NCBI GenBank assembly: GCA_902489515.1
Contig: CABUAL010000060.1
Coordinates: 1 to 8,790, forward strand
Direction of reading: 5' to 3'
Origin: an uncultured Collinsella sp.
GTDB taxonomy: Bacteria; Actinomycetota; Coriobacteriia; Coriobacteriales; Coriobacteriaceae
Length of the DNA stretch: 8,790 nt
The notes below the pieces were generated by a model that ran no database searches, was not told where the DNA came from, and saw only the letters and a program-made list of their open reading frames with translations. Positions 1 to 8,558 of the stretch are shown here, piece after piece (position 1 is the first letter of the stretch; the number at the start of each line of letters is the position of its first letter). The translations under genes and the position numbers were made by a program.

Positions 1-1
1 G

Positions 2-1174
2 ACCCATTCCATGACCGAGCCTGCATCGGCCGTGGCCGGTGCCGGCGGCAAGGCATCCTTTACCGAGCGCTATGCCACGCTGCGTCGCGCGACGGTTGCC
101 TATGCCCCGCCCGAGATGCTCACCGACGATATTCCCGACCTGCGCGCTTTACGTATGTCGCCGGCGATTGACGTCTATGCCGCGGCAAGCACGGTTTACG
201 AGCTCATTGCCGGCGTCGCGCCATACGAAGCCGCGCCGAGCACTTCGGGCGCCTCGGGTTCGCGCAAAAAGACGCGCGACATCGCGAGCCCCTACCGTCT
301 CAAGATGGACACGCGGCCCGACTATCCCATTGGTGCCCATGCGCCCGGTTGTGATTTGACTCAGCTGCTTCGTCGTGAGCCCGATGTGGCGCTCGCCGCG
401 GCTGAGCAGGCCCAGCAGTTGGGGCTTGAGCCGGATTCCGAGGAGCTACGAGATGCGCTGGCGTTTGTCGATGCCCAGCTGTTCGACGTGGTGATGGCCT
501 GTCTGTCCAGCCATCAAAAAGATCGTCCCGAGCCGGCGGCGGTCGAGGCGGCGCTCTCGGCGTTTTGTGACCACTATGCACAAAATGTCGGTCGTTCGCT
601 CCGCGGCGAGCCGCTCACGCCGTGCCCCATGGATGCGTCCGGCCGCGCGGTTCGTCGCGCGCTGATGGTCGGCGCGGCGGTCGTCTGTGGCGTGGTTTGG
701 GCTGTGGTCGTGGTTTCGGCCGCGCTGCTGGCGTCGGGCGCTCGCGTGACGGCGACTTTGGGATCGCTCGTGTGGTCTGGGCCACTACCGGGTATTATTG
801 CCGCACTGGCGTTGGCGCTACCAGGCATGGCCGGCGTTGCCGCGGGGGCACTTGCGCGCGATCGGCGCTCGGGGTTCCTGCAGGGTGTGCTTGCGCTTTC
901 TGCCTGCGAGGCTCCGGTGCTGGTTGTGGCTGCATGTAGCGTATTTTCCCAACGCGCCGTGATGGGCGGCCTTGTTGCCGCTCTGGTTGCAACCTATACG
1001 CTTACGTGGTTTTTACTTGCGATGGGCTTTGCCTTTGAGCTTCCCGTTTCGGCACCGCGGCGCACAAAAGCCCAGATGGCGACTCCGCTTGCCGGTGGAG
1101 CCGCAGCTGCCCGTACTTTTGGCGGACCTGTCGAAGTATCGTCCGATTCTATTTCTACGACCAAGGAGGCCTAG
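2..1174 (+). CDS. Ser/Thr protein kinase, C-terminal part with four-helix membrane tail (partial)
   Basis: The reading frame is open to the left window edge, so the ATG at 11 is internal and the true start lies outside. Numbering from that ATG, residues 31-36 (YAPPEM) match the kinase APE motif of subdomain VIII. D54-V-Y with the helix AAASTVYELIAGVAPYE matches subdomain IX, and R172 in KDRP matches the invariant Arg of subdomain XI. The catalytic HRD and DFG motifs would lie upstream and cannot be checked, so an inactive pseudokinase is not excluded. Between IX and XI there are about 100 residues, longer than usual, including a low-complexity Ser/Gly/Lys stretch (76-88). After the kinase lobe come four hydrophobic segments, about 217-243, 257-281, 288-312 and 315-342, then a soluble tail. 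This suggests a cytoplasmic kinase anchored at the membrane, without PASTA repeats. The next gene, an FHA protein, starts 3 nt after the stop and is a likely partner (inference). Confidence 0.8.
   Translation, partial: THSMTEPASAVAGAGGKASFTERYATLRRATVAYAPPEMLTDDIPDLRALRMSPAIDVYAAASTVYELIAGVAPYEAAPSTSGASGSRKKTRDIASPYRLKMDTRPDYPIGAHAPGCDLTQLLRREPDVALAAAEQAQQLGLEPDSEELRDALAFVDAQLFDVVMACLSSHQKDRPEPAAVEAALSAFCDHYAQNVGRSLRGEPLTPCPMDASGRAVRRALMVGAAVVCGVVWAVVVVSAALLASGARVTATLGSLVWSGPLPGIIAALALALPGMAGVAAGALARDRRSGFLQGVLALSACEAPVLVVAACSVFSQRAVMGGLVAALVATYTLTWFLLAMGFAFELPVSAPRRTKAQMATPLAGGAAAARTFGGPVEVSSDSISTTKEA
1163..1169 (+). promoter_or_regulatory. Ribosome-binding site of the FHA gene
   Basis: AAGGAGG lies 8 nt before the ATG at 1178 and inside the last codons of the kinase gene. 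It fixes the FHA start and supports co-transcription of the two genes. Confidence 0.85.
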
Positions 1175-1177
1175 GTC

Positions 1178-2116
1178 ATGGCATCTCAAGTTGAGCTCAC
1201 CCCATGCGGGGCCATGTTTGACATCTTTAAGCGCGCGGCGCATCTGAGCCATATCGAGCTGTGCGGCTTGGTGCTTTCGTCCCGTCCGCTCGCCGACGGC
1301 CGCAGCCCGCAGAGCCGAGCCGCCGATCGCTCTTGGGTTTCCCGCTTTATCGTTCGCGCACCGGTCGGCACGCTTCAGCAGCGCTACTTTGCCGAATACG
1401 GTACATCGGCTGCGCGTATTATGTCGCAACTGGCCTTGCGCCGGCGCAACCCCATGGACTCCACGGCTGTGATCAATATGGTGTGCGGTCCTGCAGGTGA
1501 ACCGATGGTACGCGCGCTCGAAGAGTGTCACCAGGACACGAATCTCTATCGCAACGCGCTCGATCGCCTGTCCCAGGCGGCAGAACTCATGCCCGCCGAG
1601 CGCGCCGAGGCCGTGCTGGTGCTGTTTGTCGCCGTCGGTTGTTCGGCGGATGTGCGGTCCTCGGTGAACTATGCCATCGACTACGCGCACGCGACCTGTG
1701 GCGGAGGCACATCCACGCCTCGTTCGCTTGGCATGTCGATGACCGCGGGCGAACGCGAACCCGCCCCGGCGCACCCCTTGGGCTTGCTGCGCATACAAAA
1801 CAGTTTTGTCGTGAGCGCCCCGCGCTGGATTCAGCCGAGTGAGCAGGGTGTTGAGATTGGCGCGCTGGCCACTGGTGAGGGCGATATTACCGACGTCGGC
1901 GACGATGTCTCGGCCCGCCATGCCCATATCTGGTGCGATGCTCAAAATATCTGGCACGTCGAGGACTTGTCGTCCACCAACGGAACCGTGGTGGTAAACG
2001 GGGCCACGCGCGTCTGCATTCAGGTCGAGCCCGGTCGTTCCGCCCAACTTAATCCCGGCGACGAGCTCAAACTCGGCGAATCCACTACCTACGCCATCCT
2101 CTTCGGTGCCCTCTAG
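1178..2116 (+). CDS. FHA domain protein with uncharacterised N-terminal domain
   Basis: The 312-residue soluble protein has no signal peptide or membrane segment. The start is fixed by a strong Shine-Dalgarno 8 nt upstream. Residues about 225-310 form a forkhead-associated domain, a phosphothreonine-binding fold: S245-A-R-H248 matches the SxRH motif, DLSSTNGT at 263-270 carries the conserved N268-G269, and DELKLG at 295-300 matches the C-terminal strand. The usual Gly-Arg at the start of the domain reads G228-A229 here, so the Arg that normally helps hold the phosphate is absent. Residues 1-190 are rich in helix-forming sequence and Arg and match no family I recognise; a linker rich in Pro, Ala and Glu (about 188-200) joins the halves. 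The gene follows a membrane kinase gene with 3 nt between stop and start, so it may read that kinase's output (inference). The domain call is firm; the function is open. Confidence 0.85.
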   Translation: MASQVELTPCGAMFDIFKRAAHLSHIELCGLVLSSRPLADGRSPQSRAADRSWVSRFIVRAPVGTLQQRYFAEYGTSAARIMSQLALRRRNPMDSTAVINMVCGPAGEPMVRALEECHQDTNLYRNALDRLSQAAELMPAERAEAVLVLFVAVGCSADVRSSVNYAIDYAHATCGGGTSTPRSLGMSMTAGEREPAPAHPLGLLRIQNSFVVSAPRWIQPSEQGVEIGALATGEGDITDVGDDVSARHAHIWCDAQNIWHVEDLSSTNGTVVVNGATRVCIQVEPGRSAQLNPGDELKLGESTTYAILFGAL

Positions 2117-2127
2117 CCAGTCCCGCC

Positions 2128-2159
2128 AAATGGTCCCTCCGTCCCCAAGGGATCATTTT
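2128..2159 (+). terminator. Hairpin terminator after the kinase-FHA operon
   Basis: AAATGGTCCCT (2128-2138) pairs with AGGGATCATTT (2148-2158) through 11 positions, one of them G-U, with a 9-nt loop. The 3' arm ends in a short T run (2156-2159). The hairpin starts 11 nt after the FHA stop. The T run is short and partly inside the stem, so termination may be incomplete. Confidence 0.6.
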
Positions 2160-2178
2160 GCTCCCGGCAGTCACCCGA

Positions 2179-2192
2179 GGTAAACCTTTACC
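2179..2192. promoter_or_regulatory. Operator-like palindrome GGTAAA-CC-TTTACC
   Basis: This is a perfect 6-bp dyad around a 2-bp centre in the intergenic region before nifJ. It sits just upstream of two -10-like hexamers, TATATT (2200-2205) and TACAAT (2232-2237). Neither hexamer has a convincing -35 at 16-18 bp, so the promoter itself is not assigned. The dyad does not resemble the Rex consensus. A transcription-factor site is possible but unproven. Confidence 0.25.
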
Positions 2193-2237
2193 GCCCGCCT
2201 ATATTTGCCGAAATTACACTTGACGGCGGGGTACAAT

Positions 2238-2490
2238 AAACCCGCATGCGGATTTCCGTTGCGGGCGCTTCCCATCGCCGGGGCGTGCCCGGGAGCATCC
2301 GGCATGCGGCCTTTGCGGCGCTCGGTCATGTGCAAGACGGGCGGTCGGGTCTGTGGGGCGCATCAGTTGCCCCTCGCCTCGGCATGTCTTCTCTCCACGC
2401 CACGTACCTGCTGCTGAGCCTGCCTGCCAGATGATTGGAAGCAACAGCGTAAATCCCATCACGCCAATATCCCGGCAATCGCCGGGGCCT
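2238..2490 (+). other. Gene-free, hairpin-rich putative nifJ leader
   Basis: No credible gene lies here. Several strong hairpins occur in a row: CCCGCA/TGCGGG at 2241-2265 with an inner CGG/CCG; CCGGG/CCCGG at 2278-2292; GGGGC/GCCCC at 2355-2373; and CCCGGC/GCCGGG with an AATC tetraloop at 2471-2486. I compared it by eye with T-box, TPP, cobalamin, SRP and RNase P signatures and recognised none of them. High GC alone makes some hairpins likely, so a specific regulatory RNA is only a possibility. If transcription starts near 2244 from the TACAAT hexamer, the 5' UTR would be about 275 nt. Confidence 0.35.
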
Positions 2491-2518
2491 GTATACCTAT
2501 ATGAGAGGAGAGGGGTAT

Positions 2519-2520
<2 letters not shown>
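2491..2520 (+). promoter_or_regulatory. nifJ ribosome-binding site in a hairpin loop
   Basis: AGGAGAGG (2506-2513) precedes the ATG at 2519 with 8 nt after AGGAG, and it decides the start. The sequence TATACC (2492-2497) is complementary to GGTATA (2514-2519), extendable by a G-U pair, so the Shine-Dalgarno lies in a 16-nt loop and the A of the start codon is in the stem. The in-frame ATG at 2501 overlaps this site and has no good Shine-Dalgarno of its own. Confidence 0.6.
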
Positions 2521-6058
<3,538 letters not shown>

Positions 6059-6068
6059 GTCTCTCACC

Positions 6069-6193
6069 GCAGGATCTGAGGGCTGACCTTCGCGGACGTC
6101 CTCGGACATGAAAGAACCCCCGCTGCGCACTACGTGCGGCGGGGGTTCTTTCGTCCTGCGGAGTGTCCGCGAAGGTCAGCCCTCAGATCCTGC
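6069..6193. repeat. 125-bp nested palindrome with 29-bp perfect arms
   Basis: The arm 6069-6097 (starts GCAGGATCTGAGG) is the exact reverse complement of 6165-6193 over 29 bp. It begins 10 bp after the nifJ stop. The 67-bp interior contains the terminator hairpin at 6110-6152 and a further GGAC/GTCC pairing (6104-6107 with 6153-6156). No target-site duplication is visible at the flanks. In RNA from either strand the whole unit can fold into one long hairpin. It is far larger than a terminator needs. Confidence 0.9.
6110..6152. terminator. Bidirectional intrinsic terminator between nifJ and the ATPase gene
   Basis: AAAGAACCCCCGC (6111-6123) pairs with GCGGGGGTTCTTT (6139-6151), extended by G6110-C6152. 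The stem continues through CGCAC/GTGCG around a TAC loop, with one 2-nt bulge (TG, 6124-6125). That gives 19 bp with a T-rich 3' arm on both strands. The flanking genes converge, so it can stop both. On the + strand it lies 51 nt after the nifJ stop. Confidence 0.9.
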
Positions 6194-6197
6194 TACG

Positions 6198-6237
6198 ACT
6201 ACGTCCTCGGATTGTGTGGGCGGATGAAGGACGTAGT
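6198..6237. repeat. 10-bp inverted repeat ACTACGTCCT / AGGACGTAGT
   Basis: The arms 6198-6207 and 6228-6237 are perfect complements around a 20-nt interior, starting 4 bp after the larger palindrome ends. Its left arm lies in ACGTCCTCGGA (6201-6211), which also occurs in direct orientation at 6096-6106 inside the larger palindrome. Function unknown. Confidence 0.7.
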
Positions 6238-6252
6238 TGGTCGGGTATTCCG

Positions 6253-6303
6253 TCCCCTTCGCTGTTTCGCGGCTTTACCGCGAAAGGCGCGTTACTTTGG
6301 GGA
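6253..6303. repeat. Hairpin element A (REP-like)
   Basis: The apical stem TTTCGCGG (6265-6272) pairs with CCGCGAAA (6278-6285) around CTTTA. Below it are a CGC/GCG step (6260-6262 with 6287-6289) and a basal TCCCC/GGGGA stem (6253-6257 with 6299-6303). It is related in sequence and architecture to the element at 6336-6384. There is no U tract after it, so it is not an obvious terminator. Confidence 0.7.
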
Positions 6304-6312
6304 TGGATGGGG

Positions 6313-6332
6313 GGCGTGGCTGTTGCAACGCC
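6313..6332. repeat. Small hairpin between the two hairpin elements
   Basis: GGCGTGGC (6313-6320) pairs with GCAACGCC (6325-6332) around TGTT with a single G-A mismatch. It sits centrally between elements A and B, so the three could stack into one multi-stem RNA. Confidence 0.5.
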
Positions 6333-6335
6333 TTA

Positions 6336-6384
6336 TCCCTTTGCTTTTTCGCGCCTTTGGCGCGAAACGCGCAGCACCTTGGGA
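6336..6384. repeat. Hairpin element B (REP-like), second copy
   Basis: The apical stem TTTCGCGCC (6347-6355) pairs with GGCGCGAAA (6359-6367) around TTT. Below it lie TGC/GCA (6342-6344 with 6371-6373) and basal TCCC/GGGA (6336-6339 with 6381-6384). Compared with element A, the eighth apical pair is swapped from G-C to C-G and the stem stays intact, which favours selection for structure or a shared repeat origin. From 6385 to the ATPase stop at 6429 I see nothing further. Confidence 0.7.
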
Positions 6385-6428
6385 AATGCATTGATGTGTG
6401 GACGGGGCTGGATTGCGGATTCAAATGG

Positions 6429-7790
6429 CTAGAGAGATATGGGTGCGAACGAGAAATCGTTATTGGGGTCATCCTTTTCCATAAACTCATCGAGACAAAA
6501 CGTCATGTAGATTGGAACGTACAGAACCTTGCCCTCTTTGCTGAGATTCTCGTGGCTTAGTACAACGGCTTCGGGAATTTTGTACTCGCCCACACTCATC
6601 AGACGATCGAGGGCCGCGTGCGCTCGAACTTTCTTGCCCGATTTGACCTCGATTGGGACAACATGCCCGTGGGCGCCTTCGATTACAAAGTCAACTTCAC
6701 CGACCTCACGCGTTTGGTAGTACCATGCATCCGCCCCGAGGGCAACGAGTTCCTGCGCGACCACGTTCTCATAGAGACCACCAAGGTTGGGAGTTTTCAT
6801 ATCAAGATAGACAGCGCGTGCAGTGCTGCCGGGGTATCGCGATGCGAGCATGCCTGTATCAGACTCGTATAGTTTGAAGGCTGTCGTTTTCTCCGTCCTC
6901 TTGAGAGGACTCCGTGGCTCCGTCACCCTGGCGACCATCAATCCAACACCTGCGTTAACAAGCCACAGGAAATCCTGCTCATATTTTTTAAGGCGAGCTC
7001 CCTCACCCAGAGACGAAACAACAAAGCGATGAGACTCCGCCTCAAGCTGAACGGGAATTTGCTCAAAAATCGACCGAACGTTAAACGCTCGAGTCGATGC
7101 ATATTTTGAGATATCGCTTTTGTACTGATCGACCAGCTGAGTTTGAAGCTCACGTGTGCTCACGAGCGAATAACCCGAATCAATATAATTCTGAACGACC
7201 TCCGGCATGCCGCCGCAAACGATATAGGCTCTATAGTTCTTGAGCATCGCCTCATGAATATAGTTTTCGACAGGATGTTTCTCGACAAGGCAGCTGCGAA
7301 TGCCTGCAAGCACATTCTCGCTTACGCTGTTTGCCCAACAAAACTCTTCAAAATCCATCGGGCGCATAACAATGTGCTCTACATACCCCACCGGAAAAGA
7401 AGAGATCCCCTTAAACTCAGTCCCAAGCATAGACCCCGAGAAGACATAGCTAAAGCGCCCATCCTCGACCAACGCCTTCATGAGTGTAACGATCTGCGGA
7501 TACTCCTGAATCTCATCGACAAAGACAAGCGTATCGCCCTCAACAAGCGGCGCATCCGCAAGAAGGGCTACGCGGTTGATAAAGTCAACGGAGTTCTTTG
7601 CGCCAACAAGTGCATTCCTTGCTTCGACATCGAGTAGTAAATTGACCTCAAAATACGAAGCGTAGTTGCTTTTTCCAAACGCGCGAATCGCATAGCTCTT
7701 GCCAATCTGACGCGCACCAGTAACGAGTAATGCCTTATTGGAGTTATTCTTCCAGCTCAAAAGCCTATCAGTGACCTTACGGCGTAGCAT
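6429..7790 (-). CDS. AAA_14 / DUF4143 family ATPase
   Basis: The 453-residue protein belongs to the COG1373-type ATPases, common in bacteria and often multi-copy, whose cellular role is not settled. Walker A is GARQIGKS (25-32) and Walker B is LVFVDEIQ (88-95, D92 E93). FSGSMLG (117-123) follows at the sensor position. The C-terminal DUF4143 region (about 230-390) ends in a PD-(D/E)xK-like pattern, G-E-V-D367 then P-I-E381-V-K383, which hints at a nuclease-type fold (inference). The start MLRRKVTDRLLSW is chosen because it matches the usual family N-terminus and has a G-rich stretch (7795-7799) 4 nt upstream. An in-frame ATG at 7836-7838 adds 16 residues, has no Shine-Dalgarno and falls in the repeat array. 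Base composition is visibly lower in GC than nifJ or the kinase region, suggesting transfer. It is a lone gene, converging on nifJ. Confidence 0.9.
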   Translation of the reverse strand: MLRRKVTDRLLSWKNNSNKALLVTGARQIGKSYAIRAFGKSNYASYFEVNLLLDVEARNALVGAKNSVDFINRVALLADAPLVEGDTLVFVDEIQEYPQIVTLMKALVEDGRFSYVFSGSMLGTEFKGISSFPVGYVEHIVMRPMDFEEFCWANSVSENVLAGIRSCLVEKHPVENYIHEAMLKNYRAYIVCGGMPEVVQNYIDSGYSLVSTRELQTQLVDQYKSDISKYASTRAFNVRSIFEQIPVQLEAESHRFVVSSLGEGARLKKYEQDFLWLVNAGVGLMVARVTEPRSPLKRTEKTTAFKLYESDTGMLASRYPGSTARAVYLDMKTPNLGGLYENVVAQELVALGADAWYYQTREVGEVDFVIEGAHGHVVPIEVKSGKKVRAHAALDRLMSVGEYKIPEAVVLSHENLSKEGKVLYVPIYMTFCLDEFMEKDDPNNDFSFAPISL

Positions 7791-7803
7791 TAAACCCCCA
7801 AAT

Positions 7804-7888
7804 GACAAAAATTGACAGATAGAATCGCCTAAAATCATACAAAAATTGGCAGATAATATTGTCGTAAATATACAAAAATTGGGAGATA
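7804..7888 (-). repeat. Three 18-bp direct repeats in the ATPase promoter region
   Basis: Copies are at 7804-7821, 7838-7855 and 7871-7888. Read toward the ATPase gene they are TATCTGTCAATTTTTGTC, TATCTGCCAATTTTTGTA and TATCTCCCAATTTTTGTA; neighbouring copies differ at one or two positions. Start-to-start distances are 34 and 33 bp, about three helical turns, and the unit is not palindromic. The nearest copy ends 13 bp before the start codon. A -10-like TATGAT (7834-7839, minus strand) overlaps copy 2 but lacks a good -35. The likely role is as operator sites for a regulator, or sites bound by the ATPase itself (inference). The 15-16 bp interiors are too short for CRISPR spacers. Confidence 0.85.
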
Positions 7889-7942
7889 GAAAAGGTTCGA
7901 ATAGGCCTCAAAGCCACTGAAACAGTGCTCTACTTTGCGAAG

Positions 7943-7976
7943 GGGCTGGGGACGCTGTTGGGTGCGTCTCCAGCCC
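7943..7976 (-). terminator. Hairpin terminator of the two-gene unit at the right end
   Basis: GGGCTGGGGACGC (7943-7955) faces GCGTCTCCAGCCC (7964-7976) across an 8-nt loop, giving a 13-position stem with one G-U, which becomes A-C on the minus strand. It lies 55 bp beyond the stop of the minus-strand gene. The minus-strand tail is not U-rich. A smaller hairpin, CACTG/CAGTG (7915-7927), follows in that direction with a short T run. Intrinsic termination is likely but not textbook. Confidence 0.5.
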
Positions 7977-8031
7977 TCTGATTCTTACTTTGGATCCCGA
8001 TGGTGGGGTGTTGTCGGTGCTGCTTGCTTGG

Positions 8032-8556
8032 TTACCTTGTCTCGCCGGACTCCGTGCGTAGGCGGTAGCCGTGGACGAGGTCGCTAATGGCCGGCCAGGG
8101 AATCTGGCGGTCGACCCAAAATTGGAGCTGGACCAGATAGCGCTCGGTGGCGCGGGTGAGGGCTGCAAACTGTTCGTGAGTCTCTACCTGGGCGTAGAGG
8201 TCGCGGCTGTGGGCGAGGATTGCCGTGGTGTCATCCATTTTGCCGGTGACGTCGAAGGCGCCCGAGAACCAGTCGCACAGGCGCGCGGCGCTGTTGTTGA
8301 TCGTTGCGAGGTCGGCGGTGCCGTCGTTGGCGTTTTCGTTGGCCTGGGCTCGCAGGAGGGAGAGGGCGTCGGCGGCGTTCATGCAGTAGCCGACGGTGAA
8401 GTTCCAGACGGCGAATTCGCGGCCTGTGTCGAGCTTGCGGCGGCGCATGTAGTCGATATCGCGTGGTTCCTCAAGCATCATCTGGTCGGCGAGGGCCTCA
8501 AGTGCAGTGGTGTACTCGGCAAGGTCGAGTGCGAGCAGGGTGTTGATATCCATCAT
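8032..8556 (-). CDS. Hypothetical protein, 174 residues, probably all-helical
   Basis: I do not recognise the family. The start MMDINTLLAL is chosen because GGAGG (8564-8568) lies 7 nt before the first ATG; longer versions in the same frame run into the upstream gene and read as low-quality Arg/His-rich sequence. The protein is soluble with no signal peptide. Most of it looks helical with regular hydrophobic spacing (residues 4-70 and 85-160). It has a Trp/Cys-containing centre (ARLCDWFSGAF, 91-101) and an aromatic C-terminal stretch, LQFWVDRQIPWPAI (144-157). No catalytic motif is visible. It starts 2 nt after the stop of the upstream gene, so the two are almost certainly co-transcribed and may work together. 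Confidence 0.75.
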   Translation of the reverse strand: MMDINTLLALDLAEYTTALEALADQMMLEEPRDIDYMRRRKLDTGREFAVWNFTVGYCMNAADALSLLRAQANENANDGTADLATINNSAARLCDWFSGAFDVTGKMDDTTAILAHSRDLYAQVETHEQFAALTRATERYLVQLQFWVDRQIPWPAISDLVHGYRLRTESGETR

Positions 8557-8558
8557 CT

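Noticed and set aside
1013..2047. A 344-codon minus-strand frame opposite the kinase and FHA genes
   Set aside because: Composition is Arg/Gly/His-rich with no domain, no Shine-Dalgarno was seen, and the + strand genes have motifs and ribosome-binding sites.
2220..2237. TTGACG (2220-2225) plus TACAAT (2232-2237) as a promoter
   Set aside because: The spacer is only 6 bp; a sigma-70-type promoter needs about 17.
2246..2434. A 62-codon + strand frame in the nifJ leader as an upstream peptide gene
   Set aside because: It has no Shine-Dalgarno, overlaps strong hairpins and shows no recognisable protein features.
6134..6560. Overlapping + strand frames of 86-107 codons after nifJ
   Set aside because: They run through the terminator and hairpin repeats, have no Shine-Dalgarno, and look like translated palindromes.
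7143..7637. A 164-codon + strand frame inside the ATPase gene
   Set aside because: It is antisense to the conserved ATPase coding sequence, with no motif and no ribosome-binding site.
7812..7840. TTGACA on the + strand inside repeat copy 1 as a promoter
   Set aside because: The hexamer 17 bp downstream (TCATAC) is a poor -10 and there is no + strand gene to its right in the window.
7804..7888. The three repeats as a CRISPR array
   Set aside because: Units are 18 bp with 15-16 bp interiors, too short, AT-rich and non-palindromic, and no cas gene is present.
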